Shown: one piece after another, positions 51,959 to 63,767 of the stretch
Layout of the letters: each line of letters begins with the position of its first letter
Numbering within the stretch: the stretch's first letter is position 1
DNA from: Prorocentrum cordatum
Taxonomy: Eukaryota; Sar; Dinophyceae; Prorocentrales; Prorocentraceae
Assembly: GCA_963575745.1 (NCBI GenBank)
Contig: CAUYUJ010016346.1
Span: 62,001 to 126,000 of the forward strand
Direction of reading: 5' to 3'
DNA: 64,000 nt
Notes under the pieces: generated by a model
What the model saw: the letters and a program-made list of their open reading frames with translations, nothing else
Told to the model about the DNA's origin: nothing
Database searches by the model: none
Translations under genes and position numbers: made by a program

Positions 51959-52290
51959 TCCTCCTCCTCCTCCTCCTCCTCCTCCTCCTCCTCCGCCCCC
52001 CCCCCCTCCTCCCCCCCCCCCTCCCCTCCTCCCTCCTCCTCCTCCTCCTCCTCCTCCTCCTCCTCCTCCTCCTCCTCCTCTCCTCCTCCTCCCTCCTCCT
52101 CCTCCTCCTCCTCCTCCTCCTTCCTCCTTCGCTTCCTCCTCCTCCTCCTCCTCCTCCTCCTCCTCCTCCTCCTCCTACTCCCTCTCCTCCTCCTCCTCCT
52201 CCTCCTCCTCCTCCTCCTCGTCCTGCTCCTCCTCCTTCTCCTGCTCCTCCTCCTCCTGCTCCTCCTCCTCCTTCTCCTCCTCCTCCATTC
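51959..52290 (+). repeat. (CCT)n tract at the 3' end of retroelement C
   Basis: Over 300 bp of cct/ctc with pure C interruptions. Frames of poly-Pro, poly-Ser and poly-Leu here are artefacts. Confidence 0.97.
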
Positions 52291-52420
52291 CTTATCCTTA
52301 TGGATAACTGATCCCTGTCGCACCCTGAGGCCGGTCGAAAGGGCGGGCCGGGCGTTTCGCCGGAGACTTCCTCACCATGTGTGATCCTGAGACTTAAAAA
52401 CTGGCAACCGCTTCACAGAT

Positions 52421-52785
52421 GGACCGCGAGTGGTTTTCAAAATGTGGCTCTCGCCTTAGCGCTGCGCGCATCCGCTCTAAAAGACTGCAAGGTAATCACG
52501 GACTGAGGGCGGCTGGTTTTCAAAGCTGGGCTCTCGCTCTAGTCCCGCGCACACTCTTTGTAAACATTTGCCAGACATTCATTGGCCCTCATGGTTAACG
52601 TACCAGAAATGATATGTCGGAACGAGTCAGGACTGTCTGGGCGCAACAATTATGTGGATTCGCGGTGTTGAAGTCCCAGGAATGAAGTTCTGGCACGATT
52701 CAAGATCGCCAAGACGTAACAGTCAGGTTAACTCGCGGCGTTGAAGTCCTGAGAGTGGTGTTTAGGCACGCTTCAAGGCCTCCTC
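52421..52785 (+). repeat. Two pairs of diverged direct repeats
   Basis: Pair 1: gagtggttttcaaaatgtgg plus ctctcgcct at about 52430 and gcggctggttttcaaagctg plus ggctctcgctc at about 52509. Pair 2: cgcggtgttgaagtcc... ggcacgattcaag at about 52661 and cgcggcgttgaagtcctgag... ggcacgcttcaag at about 52734. No coding meaning seen. Confidence 0.6.
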
Positions 52786-53227
52786 AGAGCGTTGTGGAAC
52801 GCTATGAGAGCGTTCTGGAACACACTCTGGAACGGATTTCTCATCGTCCTAGCCCCATCCGAAGAGCCCAGGGGGGGCCGCCGAGGAGGCTTCAATCAGG
52901 AGGAGCGAAGAGAAGCGAAGCGAGCCGTCAGTGCCCGCGGCGGGCCATAGGCGATGGGCGCGCTGCGAGGCACACTGGCCCTCTGAGAGGACCAGGAAAA
53001 GGCGATAACCGGTTCACGATTCAGTGCACATGCAGACAGGGGGAAGGGCAGGGGAGGCAAGAAGAAAACAGACCGAAGCTTAAATCAAGAGGAGGAGGAG
53101 GAGGAGGAGAAGGAGGTAAAGATCAACCAACCAGTCGATCCACGAATGACTTACGACGAAGTTTCTGTCAGCACGGCCCGCTGCGACCGCATGAACACCA
53201 TCTGGGGCTTACCTGGAGGAACAGGGA

Positions 53228-53400
53228 GCGGTGGAAGGATAAACGGTTGGAGGTCCGCGCGGATTTCTGGGATCCACGCTGGGCCCCTCTCCCTGGCACG
53301 CGGAGCGCGCCAGGGGCGGCGCGGAGGCGCTGCCCCTGGGGGCCCAGCGCAAATCTACGAAATCAGCGGGGAGGTCCGGAAGTTCCTACTTATGCAGCAC
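53228..53400. mobile_element. Foldback/MITE-like element, copy 1
   Basis: Imperfect inverted repeat: gaggtccgcgcggatttctg plus ggatccacgctgggcccc (53250-53287) against the reverse complement of gggggcccagcgcaaatcta, cgaaatcagcggggaggtcc (53337-53380). The core gcggagcgcgccaggggcgg plus cgcggaggcgc matches copy 2 almost exactly. Confidence 0.7.
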
Positions 53401-53764
53401 TTCTTCTTCGATTGCAACTGGCCAGCGCTTGTTGGGGTGACTGGCTGGGGATCTCGAGCCAGACGAGGGACGTGGCACCCGCGGTCCTCTGGCGGTGCCA
53501 GTCGGCCTGGGCCTTCATCTGCTCGTGGAGCGCCTTGATCACCTCCCGGGGCCAAAGGGCCACGGGCCTGGGCGGAGATAGGGGGACGGCCAGAACAGAA
53601 GAGGGAGGGGAGGCTCGCCAGATTGAAGATCGAGCTTCTCGGACGTTCTCGTCGGTTCTCGGCGGTGCTCCATCCTCAAGATGTGTTCCACCAACTGCGC
53701 CCCGCCGAGTGTTCCAGGAGTGCCCGAGTCGTCCCGAACGGCCGCTGGAGACCCCAGCTATGAA

Positions 53765-54060
53765 TCATATGAAGCAGGAGGAGAAGAAGGAGGAGGAGGA
53801 GGAGAGGGAGCGAGGGAGGCGAGAGAGAGAGAGAGAGAGAACGAGGAGCGAGAGAGGGGGTGGAGGAGAGGGAGGAGGGGAAGGATCAGGGAGGAGGGGG
53901 AGGAGAGAGGAGAAAAGAAAGGACAAAGAGGAACGTAGGACGGGAAGGGGGAGACGGGAGAAAAGAACGGAGGAGGAGATGTGGGAGGGAGGAGGAGGAA
54001 GGAGAAACGGAGGGAGGTGAGAGGAGCGGCAAAAAGGGAAAGGAGCATCGGAGACCAATC
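53765..54060 (+). repeat. GA-rich tract
   Basis: gaggag, gagaga and ggagggag repeats. Frames of Glu/Arg or Ser/Pro are artefacts. Confidence 0.9.
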
Positions 54061-54107
54061 AAAGACGGGCAACAATCAAGGATCACGATAATGACAGACG
54101 TGCACAC

Positions 54108-55340
54108 CTACACACATACATACATACATACATACATACATACATACATACATACACATACATTCATACATACATACATACATACATACAGCCAAACACA
54201 CCAACGCACACATACACACCTACATACACATATACACATATATACATCTATACATACATACATACATACATGCATGCATGCATACATACATGTATACATG
54301 CATGCATGCATGCATGCATGCATGCATGCATGCAAATATACATACATACATATGTACATATACATATATATACATATACAAACATACATACCTACACACA
54401 TACACACTTACACACCTGTTTGCAAACCTACATACATACACGCATACATACATACATGCATACATCCATACGTCCATACCTACATACATACGTACGTACA
54501 TACCTACATACGCACCTGCGCACATACATGCATACATGCATACATACATGCATGCACACGAGCATACATACGTACACACGTACTCACATCCAAACATGCA
54601 TTCACACCCGTATACACCGACACATACATCAACACCTACATACATACATCCATACATGCAAACATACATACGTACACCCATGCATACATACATACACGCG
54701 TACTTACATACATGCATGCATACATGCATACACACACCTACATACATTCATACACACATGCAGACATACATACACACAGACATACACACATGCATGCATG
54801 CATGCATGCATACGTAAATACAATCGTACATACATACATGCACGTGCGTGCACACATCTATACACATGCAACTATGCACATACACATAGACACAGATGTG
54901 TACGCACATATGTATATATACATATATGCAGGGAGGCCTGCATGCATGCACGCATGCATGCCATACACGTACAGATGCATACACACATGCATACCTACAT
55001 ACATATATACATACATGCACACATAAATACATGCATACAGGTAGACATACATGCATACGTATATGCATGCATGCATGCACACATACAAACATAACAACAT
55101 ACATACAGCAACACAAACATGCATGCACCCAATCATACATACACGCATACATGCATGCAACCATGCGCACAGACAGGCACACATACCTCCGTGTGTATAT
55201 ATATATAGATATGCACATGTAAATATACCTGTGTTTACAAACAAACATACGTATATACAGGCATGTATGCATGCGTACATACATCCATGTCTGCATACAT
55301 GCATACATACATATGTGTACGCATACATACATGCATTAAA
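54108..55340 (+). repeat. (CATA/CATG)n degenerate tetranucleotide array
   Basis: 1.2 kb of cata with catg, cgta and acac variants. Open frames of Tyr-Ile-His-Thr or Cys-Met-Val are repeat artefacts. Confidence 0.95.
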
Positions 55341-55844
55341 ACAACGCACGCGATTCGCGCGCGTGACGGTTCTAGTCAGCCAGAGCCCTTGACAAGGTCA
55401 GATAGCCACTGAAGTATTTACCCGCAAATGGTTTGAGCATGGGGTACATTGCATCTATAGCGCGGACAGAGCAGATACGAAGTGCCGACACGGACATTAG
55501 CATGATATTCGCTGCGAAGCTATGCGCACCAGTGTCAGCAATGCAATGACCAAAATTGCAGCGCATTGCAACGCATTGCCATGCAATCAAGCCAGATGTG
55601 GGCCCAATGCGGCTCGAAGCATTACAAGCACAAGTTACCCAAACAAGTGCACAACAATACAATGCGTTGCACATCAAAGCAAAGTGGAGCAATGCTCACC
55701 AAAACAATGTGGATCACGAAACAACGAAATGGTACATGCAACGGAAAACAACCCAACACAAATATAATGATGCAGAGTAACGCAAAAGACCGAACACGAT
55801 TCCGGGAACTCATAGATCCCAGGGGCGAGCCGCCTTAGAAAGAG
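55341..55844. other. No supported gene; gcattgc-rich sequence
   Basis: Contains repeated gcattgca/gcaatgc words around 55550-55630, AT-richer than neighbours. No domain seen in frames of 80-106 codons. Confidence 0.4.
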
Positions 55845-56180
55845 CCCAAGAGCACCCCAAGGAGGGCCCAAGTCAGGGCCAAAAGGCACCCAAGAACAGC
55901 CAATGAGTTCCCCGGGAGAGGCTCCAAGGGGGGCCCAGCGAGGCCCAAGGAGCTCCAATCAGGCTCCAGAATGAGGCACAGGGGGCACCCCAGAGGCGCC
56001 ACAAGAAAGCCAGAAGATGGCGTCAGAAAGAAAGGACCCAAGGAAACACCCCTTCAGCCCTCAAAGCAAGTCGCAAGGGCTCACGAGCAGCCCCAAGAGC
56101 GGCGTCAAGGGTGCCGCAAGGGGATCCCGAAGTGGGCTCCAAGAAGCCCCTTGTTGGTCTGGCAGGGGTGGAGCCTGGCG
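55845..56180 (-). repeat. Degenerate short-period CTTGG-type repeat, locus 2 (reverse orientation)
   Basis: gcaccccaaggagggcccaa-type irregular units on the plus strand, the reverse complement of the loci at 25480 and 56690. Confidence 0.55.
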
Positions 56181-56359
56181 CGCGCGGCACCAGTCTCGTA
56201 CCGAAACGCCCGCGGCGAAACGGAGGCAGCGGTGGCACCGCGACGGTGGCGGCGGCACGAAGCGCATCCAAGGCTCTAGCAAGCCGCAGCCCTCGACTGA
56301 AGTAGTGACCCAAAATCGGTTTGATCTCAACATGAAAGAATACCAATCACGCGGATCAC

Positions 56360-56680
56360 ATGGCATCGCCCCGCCAATGTCGTCACGCCCCTCACACGGA
56401 TCGCGCCCCCCCCCCCCCCGGGGAGCTCCACTTACAGTGCCAGGGAAAAAGCTCGCACGCGTCCCATAACCCGTCTCGGCGCACCCTTCACACGGATCGT
56501 GCCCCAGAAAGGTGTAGTTCCACGTGCTGCCCGAATGGAAAAGTTCGCAGAGCGCCCCCCCGCGTATTTCGACTCACTCCTCACACGGATCGCGCCCCAA
56601 AACCAACGGCCCCAGAGACAGGGCTCGCATCCCACCGCCCTGCCCATGTCGACACACTCTGACATGGATCATCAGTTACG
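56360..56680 (+). repeat. About 100-bp tandem repeat, three to four degenerate copies
   Basis: cacacggatcgcgcccc or cacacggatcgtgcccc at about 56393, 56490 and 56592, each followed by a variable segment and then a gctcgca or gttcgca block. Confidence 0.7.
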
Positions 56681-56689
56681 GGCGTCTTA

Positions 56690-56995
56690 CAGGCGTCTTG
56701 GACGCCTCTCGTGGGCTCGCGGCGTGATTCTCAGGGGCATCTTGAAGCCTATGCAAAGCCTCTTGGGGGCCTCTAGGCGTCTCTCCGGGGCTACTCTGGG
56801 GGGTTCTTGAAATCGGTGAGAGCCTCCCGGGGGTCTCGGGGGCATGTTAGGAGCCTTGTATACCCTCCCAAGTACTGGCCCACGACCCCTCTTGGCACCC
56901 TCGTAGGACCTCTTGGGTCTCCCGTGGGGCCCTCTTGGTGCTCTCTTGGGGCGTCTTGGGCGCCCTTAGGACCGTCTAGGCGTAGATTGATTGGA
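56690..56995 (+). repeat. Degenerate short-period CTTGG-type repeat, locus 3
   Basis: Irregular ggcgtcttggacgcctct and tcttgggggcctct units. Confidence 0.6.
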
Positions 56996-57069
56996 CGGGT
57001 CATGCATGTGGCTGCAAGGAAGCACACGATATAATGAAACGGTGAGAGAATACCTCAGGACAAAGGTCC

Positions 57070-57800
57070 CCGGGCGCTCCCCCCTTAGCCGCGTCCCGCG
57101 GCTGGGGGGCGTCCGGACACCACAGCTTTACCCTTGAGCGCCCCCCGGGCACTCCCCCACCCTTGACCGCGTCTCGCGGCCGGGGGGCCCCTCGAGACAC
57201 CACGACTTCAACCTTGAGCGCCCCCTGAGCGCTACCCCTTGGCCGTGTTTCGCGGCCGGGGGGGGGCGCCTCGGGACACCACGGCTTCAACCTTGAGCGT
57301 CCCCCGGGAACCCCCCCTCCTTGACCGCGTCTCGCGGCGGGGGGTGCGCCTCGGGACACCACAGCTTCAACCTTGAGCGCCCCACGTCCCCCCCCCCCGT
57401 GACCGCGTCTCGCAAACAGGGGGGCGCCTCGGGACACCACGTCTTCAACCTTGAGCGCCCCCCGGGCACCCCCTTGACCGCTTCTCGCGGCCGGGGGGGC
57501 GCCAGGGGACACCACGGTTTTAACCTTGATCGCCTCCTGGGCCCCCCCCCCCTTGACCGCGTCTCGCGGCCTGGGTGGTGCGCCTCAGGACAAAACGGGG
57601 GGATACCCGAGGAGACAAAAGGGAGAGAGACAGAGAGTGGAGACTTGAGCGGAAACCAAGAGAACCAACTAAACTCCTCTCTCCTCGCTCAGCGCTCGTC
57701 TTGAACGGCTCGCGGGCACTTCCCGTTGACCACGTCTCGCGGCCAGCAACCTGGGCACCCCTCTTTGACCGCGTCTCGCGGCCAGGGGGGTGCCTCAGGC
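57070..57800 (+). repeat. 75-79 bp satellite with a CCGCG/CGCGG hairpin in each unit
   Basis: gaccgcgtctcgcggcc occurs at about 57165, 57323, 57401, 57476 and 57555, with variants at 57088 and 57240 and two more near 57730 and 57768. Each hairpin is followed by a G-run, cgggacaccac, then cttcaaccttgagcgccccc. 57600-57720 is an interruption. Confidence 0.85.
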
Positions 57801-57969
57801 TACGAATGGACCGCCTCATTGTCATGAAAATGGCCCGTCGCCCAAAACTAAGTTCCTCGGTCCTCGTCCCCTCAGGCTAGCGCGACGCTGACGCCCGCCA
57901 AGGCGAAGCAAGCCCGACTGGACTGCAGGGTGGCTTGCTGTCCGCTCGCGGCTCGTACTGCCACCGTGC

Positions 57970-58520
57970 CTGGGTTGTGGGTCAGAGGCTTCTTGGATAC
58001 CTGCTGGGGTCTCCTGGCGTGCTTCTCGGGCGCCTCTTGGAGCCAGTTTTGAAGCCTCTGGGGGCATTTGGGGGCTGCTTGGGAGCTTCTCGGGGCCTCT
58101 TGTGGACAGCTTGGGGGCCTGCTGGCGGTCTGGGGTTGCACTTGGGGCAGAGGGCTCGACATGTGAGTTGGAGTTCCCCCTCGTGGGCCCCTCTTTGGGC
58201 CATCTGAAGCCGTTTTGGGAGCCTATTGAACCGCCCTTGGGCTCTCTTGGGCAGTTTGAGAGCTCTCTTGGGGGCCTTTTGGGCCGTCTTGAGGCGATCT
58301 TGGGGGCATATTGGGCCACATTGGACGTTGTTGAGACTTCAAAATGGTCATGATGGAAATACATGTATTCCAACGAGAATGGCGCACATTTTTAGCCATC
58401 CAGGGCCCCCTGGGATCTTGGAGCCTTCTCGGGGAGTTTGGGGGGCCTCTTGATGGCTCTTCGGCCGTCTTGAAGCCATCTTGAGGCGTCTTGAGGCCCT
58501 GTTGGGCCGCTCTGGTCGCT
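57970..58520 (+). repeat. Degenerate short-period CTTGG-type repeat, locus 4
   Basis: Irregular units such as tcttgggggccttttgggcc and gtcttgaggcgatcttgg, 18-25 bp, with a 60-bp AT-rich break near 58340. Confidence 0.6.
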
Positions 58521-58659
58521 CATGTGTGCCCCCCGGAAATGATTTGAACGGCCAGAGGGAGGCCCCGGAGGCTGGGGGGGTCCTGTTTCCCGGTGCCGAC
58601 AAAAGGGGAAGGAAATCCGGGAGGGGGGGCCGGCCAGCCTCGGTACCCCTGTATATGAT

Positions 58660-58802
58660 ATTATCCAGACGTGCATACATACATACATGCATTCATGCAT
58701 ACATACATACATAAGCACAGACGTGCAAACATGCAGACGTACAGACATGAAGACACGCAGACGTACAGGCACACAGACATACATATATACAGACAGACAG
58801 AT

Positions 58803-58865
<63 letters not shown>

Positions 58866-59367
58866 AACACAGGCAGGCAAGCAGACATACAATACTCTTC
58901 AATACAACAATACCCTACAACACACAGCAGTACAAAACATGCATACATGCATACCTACGTACATGCATACATGCAGTATACACATACATGCATGCGTAAT
59001 ACCTGCAAACATGCATCCATACATACATACATACACAAACACATCCATATACTCATGCAATGCGTGCACGCATGCATGCATGCATGCATACAAACATGAC
59101 TACATACATCCATACCTACATGCACACAATACATGCGCACATACATACAATGAGTGCGAATCGCACAGTCATACATATATATAGAGATATACGTACCAAT
59201 TACAAGCATACCTGCAATGCATGCATACGGACATACGTACATGTACACGCATGCATCCACACATACACGCAATGCAACACAATACACTCCACTACACTAC
59301 ACTACATACAAACATGCGTACGTACACAGATACCTACGTAGGCATGGACATAGACGTACGCTTACAC

Positions 59368-59399
<32 letters not shown>

Positions 59400-59870
59400 G
59401 CACCTTCACATACACATACACAACCATGCATGCACGCATGCAGGCAGACCGACAGAGATGAAGCCACACATACATGCATACATACATACATAAATACATG
59501 TATGCATGCATACATGCATACATGCATACAGACAGGCAGACCGACATACATAACGACAGACAGACAGACAGGCAGGCAGGCAGACAGACAGCAAAACAGG
59601 CACACACATAAACACATACATTCATACATGTATGCATGCATACTTACATGTATACATGCACACGTGTGCACACATACACACATACATACATGCACGCGCG
59701 CATGTACACATACATGCATACATACATACATGAAGACATGCATACACATACATTCATAACTGCATGCATGCATACACGGACATCGGTCTACATGCATACA
59801 TACATACATGCGTACATGCATATAAATATACATATATGTATACATATATATACACACTTGGATGCACAAT
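58660..59870 (+). repeat. CATA/CATG and (CAGA)n microsatellite
   Basis: Degenerate cata/catg array with a clean (caga)n run at about 58790-58870 and another at 59550-59600. Frames are artefacts. Confidence 0.95.
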
Positions 59871-60189
59871 TCCGCCGCCCTGCCTGCGGCACGTTGAGGC
59901 GTGGAAGACTGCCAAAAACTGCCTGGCAGGGTTTCTGTGGCCTTGTGAGGGGCTCGCATCGCTTCTATTCGCAGGCGAGTCCCCTGGAGCCCATGGCGCC
60001 TCCCTGGGGCTCTACAAGGCTTCAATGCCGGCACAGGAGGCTCGCAAAGCGGTCCAAGAGGGTAGAAAAACTGTTCCAAGAGGCCCCCGAGAGAGGTCTC
60101 ACGAGATCCCAAAGAACATCCAACAGGCTTCATACCCGCAGCCCAGACACGGTGGCAGGACTCGCCGTAGGCAGCTGGCTGAGTTGAAA
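59871..60189. other. No supported gene
   Basis: Contains reverse-oriented CTTGG-type words (ccaagagg, gaggcccccgag) but no clear periodicity and no gene. Confidence 0.4.
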
Positions 60190-60545
60190 GAGGGAAAGCA
60201 AGAGCGAGAGAGAGAGAGATAGAAACAAAACAACAAAAAAACGAAAAACACTGTGACAGAGACACAGAGAGATAAAGAGACAGGGAGACAGAGAAAGATG
60301 ATAGCAGAAAGACAGAGAAGAAGAGAGACAGAGAAATCGAAAGACAGAACGCCAGAGCGAAAGACCGATACAGAGAGAGAGAGAGAAAGGGAGCGAGGGA
60401 GAGGGGGAGAGGGAGGGGGAGGGAAAGGGGGGGAGAGGAGAAAGAGGAGGTCGGAGGGAGAGAAGGAGAGGGGGAGGGGAGGATAGATGAGGGAAGATGG
60501 CAAGAGGAGAAGGAAGTGGGGGAGGGAAAGCGAGGAGGGAAAGAA
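60190..60545 (+). repeat. GA/AGAC-rich tract
   Basis: gaga, acagaga and ggggagag repeats. Confidence 0.9.
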
Positions 60546-60639
60546 GGCAGACTGGACGAGTGCATTCTGCTTAGCGGGCTGAGCTAACCTGCCGAAGAGC
60601 TCGAAGAACTTGACTCCCCAATAAAATCAACTCATCCCT

Positions 60640-61120
60640 TCCTCTTCCTCTCCCCCCCCACCTCCTCCCTCCTCTCCCTCCTTCGCCTCCTCCTCCTCCT
60701 CGTCATCCTCCACCTTGGTAGCATTATCATTGTTATTCGTGTGAGTATTCTTCTCATTATTCCTTCTCGTCGCATTCCATTCCTGCCTAATCATCCTCCT
60801 CCTTCCTTCCTCATCCTCCTTTTCCTCCTCTACTCTCTTTCGCCCTCGTCGCCCCCCAATCCCTCCTCCTATTCCTCCTTCTCCTCCTCCTCCCGCCTTC
60901 CCCTCCACCTCCTGCTTCTCTCTTTGAACCTGCGGTCTCGCGGATCTCTCGAGCGAATAGAGTCTGAGTAACACCGCGGATGCCGTCAAGTGAACTTGTG
61001 TTCCTCCTCCTTCTTCTTCGCAATCCGCCTCCCTCCCCCCGCCCCTGATCCTTTCCTCCTCCTCCTCCTCCTTCCTTATCATCCTCATCGTCCTCCTTCT
61101 CATCGTCTGTGTAACCCCCT
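60640..61120 (+). repeat. CT/CCT-rich imperfect tract
   Basis: cctcctc-rich with atcatt and aatagag interruptions. No gene. Confidence 0.8.
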
Positions 61121-61614
61121 CTTCCTCATCGATGTTGGGCTCTTGTGCGGCTTCACCAACCATACTGTGTCGTGCACGCTTCCATGCCTTCTCCCGAGCC
61201 CCATCTGCAGCGGACTCTGTGCTTGCGCAGAGGCACGCATGCAGTCTCCAATGTGTCGTCAGTTCACCACGCTGCGGTTGGCTCTGTCAACGCTGCGATT
61301 CATGGACTTTGGGGCTCGTGAGGCGCACACACACACACACAACCACACAATTACACACATTCAGTGGGCGAAATAATAGCCTCCTCAGCTACCTATACGA
61401 CCACCCTGCGGGTGATAAGGAGGTTGGGGGGGGGGCAGCAATGGGCAACAGTGGTGAATGTTGTTGTGACAATGCCAGTGGAGATAGTTGCGTTGCCGCT
61501 CGCTCTTGGGGGCGTTGGTGTCGAGTTGTTTACGTCACCCTTCCCCTGGGAACCTGCCCAACCTGTCTCGTTCGGTCTCGCTACCGATCTCACAATCGAT
61601 ATCACTATCGACGT

Positions 61615-61616
61615 CG

Positions 61617-61678
<62 letters not shown>

Positions 61679-61913
61679 GACATCACCATTAACATCATCA
61701 TCATCGTCATCATCATCATCATCAGCATCATCATCATCAACGTCGTCATCATCATCACAATCATCATCACCATCATGGCCATCATCACCATCAGCATCGC
61801 ACAATCGATCTCACATTCGGTCTCACTATCGATATCACAACCGATCTCACAATCGACGTCATCATCATCATCAACAACGACACCAACATCATCATCATCA
61901 TCATCATCATCAG

Positions 61914-61947
<34 letters not shown>

Positions 61948-62003
61948 GCCATCATCAACATCATCATCATCATTACCATCATCATCATCATCACCATCAT
62001 CAC

Positions 62004-62038
<35 letters not shown>

Positions 62039-62060
62039 CCATAATCATCCACGTCATCAT
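61615..62060 (+). repeat. (ATC)n microsatellite with tcacaatcgatctcac blocks
   Basis: atc repeats in two blocks separated by repeats of the form atcgatctcacaatcgatct (61565-61610 and 61795-61855). Poly-His, poly-Ser and poly-Asp frames are artefacts. Confidence 0.95.
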
Positions 62061-62275
62061 CGGGACACCGACGGGACACCGAAGGGACACCAGCGGGACA
62101 CCGGCGGGACACCGGCGGGACACCGCGCGGCAACGGCCGCCCGGTCAAGGTTCTTTTGCCCCGGCCGCGCCTCAGCCACACGGGACACCAGCGGGACACC
62201 GGCGGGACACCGCGGGGCACCGGCCGCCCGGTCAAGGTTCTTTTGCTCCGGCCGCGCCTCAGCCACAGGAGACTT
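62060..62275 (+). repeat. 11-bp gggacaccggc repeat inside an 87-bp unit
   Basis: About 10 units of gggacaccggc. The block cggccgcccggtcaaggttc plus ttttgc and ccggccgcgcctcagccaca occurs at 62134 and 62221, a period of 87 bp. Confidence 0.85.
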
Positions 62276-62572
62276 TCTCTCGCCCGCCCACGCAGCTTCG
62301 CCTCGCCCGCACGGCACGCACGAACACGAAACCGAAATCGATTTCCCGGTAGGGGGGCTCTCCGTTCCACTTCGATCTCACCCCCCAACCTCCGACTCTG
62401 CTTTTTTTGTCTTCGCTGCCCACGCGGGAGAGGCGGGCCGTGCTGCGCGGCCTTGGGCCGGGCTCCCCATGGGTTCGCGGCCCCACTGCGCGAGCGCGGC
62501 GGCGTGGGACCCTGGGCAGGCTCCACCAGGAGCCCACGAGCTCAGGGGCAAGCGGGCCTGCGTTAGGGGAAC

Positions 62573-62744
62573 AAAAGATGGCATAAACATAAACTCGGAG
62601 AATTTCTCGGATCGGCACCGGACCCCCCTCCATAGCGCGCGGAGCGCGCCAGGGGCGGCGCCGGAGGCGCCGCTGGGAGGGCCCCAGCGCCGATCCGAGA
62701 AATCCGCGAGAACCTCCGGGTTGTTATGTTTATGCCACTTTTCG
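62573..62744. mobile_element. Foldback/MITE-like element, copy 2
   Basis: Terminal inverted repeats: left aaaagatggcataaacataa and cggagaatttctcggatcgg (62573-62616); right end, reverse-complemented, aaaagtggcataaacataac and then ttctcgcggatttctcggat, cggcgctgggg (62690-62744). The core holds two perfect hairpins with GGA loops: gcgcgc-gga-gcgcgc and gcggcgcc-gga-ggcgccgc (62634-62680). It shares the core with copy 1. No transposase; would need one in trans. Confidence 0.8.
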
Positions 62745-62819
62745 TTTCCCTATGCGTTGGCCCGTCGCCTGCACGAGGACCCGCACCGTGCGCCCAGGCG
62801 TGTGCATCACCCCCCAGCA

Positions 62820-62965
62820 TCTCTCTCCTTCTCTCTCTCTCTCTCCCTCTCTCTTTTTTTTTTTTTTTTTTTTTTTCTCTCTCTCTCTCGTCTCAAAACG
62901 TTTCTTTACATATACACACGTAACACATGTCTCTCGCCATCTCTCTCCCTATCTCTCTCTCTCTC
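62820..62965 (+). repeat. (CT)n and T-run microsatellite
   Basis: ct repeats, T23 at about 62854-62876, then further ct repeats to 62965. Confidence 0.95.
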
Positions 62966-63765
62966 CCCCCCTTCCCCCTCTTACAATCCAGTCCGGCTCC
63001 TGTGTATTCGGGCTGTCCCCGCATTCGGGACAAGCACGGCGACAGAGGCCCCACGATGCCTCCAGAGGCAGGGAGCCCGAGTATACAGCCCAATGCCGCG
63101 ACGAGGAGGGGAGCCCCACATCGCCCCGCACCTCCCCCCCTCGGCCTGTCGGCCAAGCTCACGGACATCACCTCGACGGGCTCGTCTGGAACCACCGTGA
63201 ACGGCTCCGGCACTCCAAAGAGGGCCTGCCCTTGCCCCCTCCCGTGCGCCAGGCGCTTCCCTGCGCGCGCCCATCAGCACAGGGAAGTCCTGACCAGACC
63301 AGAAACAGGAGAGGAGAGGGGGGGAAAAAAAGGGCGGAGAGGGCAAGATAGATGCGCTCGCGCCACATCTGACATCCTCCCCTTTCTACCCATCCCTTCT
63401 TGCGTTGGACGCATGTCTATCGGCTCCCGTTGGGACCCCCTGGACTCTCCCCAGGCCCCCGACGTCGTGATGTTGTCATCACGTCGACCCCAGCAAAGGT
63501 CTCGACACCTTCCCCATATCTGTTTTTTCGTCCTGAATCGTTTTTGATGGTCTTGGGGCCTGGCGAGGGCCCCCAGAAGCCGACAATAGCGAAAAACCTC
63601 CCGTCGCGACTTGTCAAGGATCTGGGGCAGGAAACCGACAGCACGAGAAAGCCAAAATCATAGAAAACACAATAGGTTCTCCAATGAGTTGGGCCTTTGG
63701 GGTCGGCTCCCCGAGCCTCGGGACGGCCCCAGGAGGGCTCCAAAACGGATCCCTAGGACTCCCTA
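62966..63765. other. No supported gene
   Basis: Open frames up to 206 codons exist but show no motif and continue out of the adjoining (CT)n tract. 63540-63765 has gggcctttggggtcgg-type words of the CTTGG family. Confidence 0.4.
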
Positions 63766-63767
63766 CC

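Noticed and set aside
52755-54020. 421-codon plus ORF
   Set aside because: Its second half is GA-repeat translation and it runs through the foldback element; no recognised domain.
54108-55340. ORFs up to 388 codons rich in His/Thr/Ile/Tyr
   Set aside because: Translation of CATA repeats; a stop-free unit is enough to explain them.
61488-63200. 570-codon ORF with poly-Ser and poly-His
   Set aside because: Runs through (ATC)n, the 11-bp repeat, the foldback element and a (CT)n tract; no domain.
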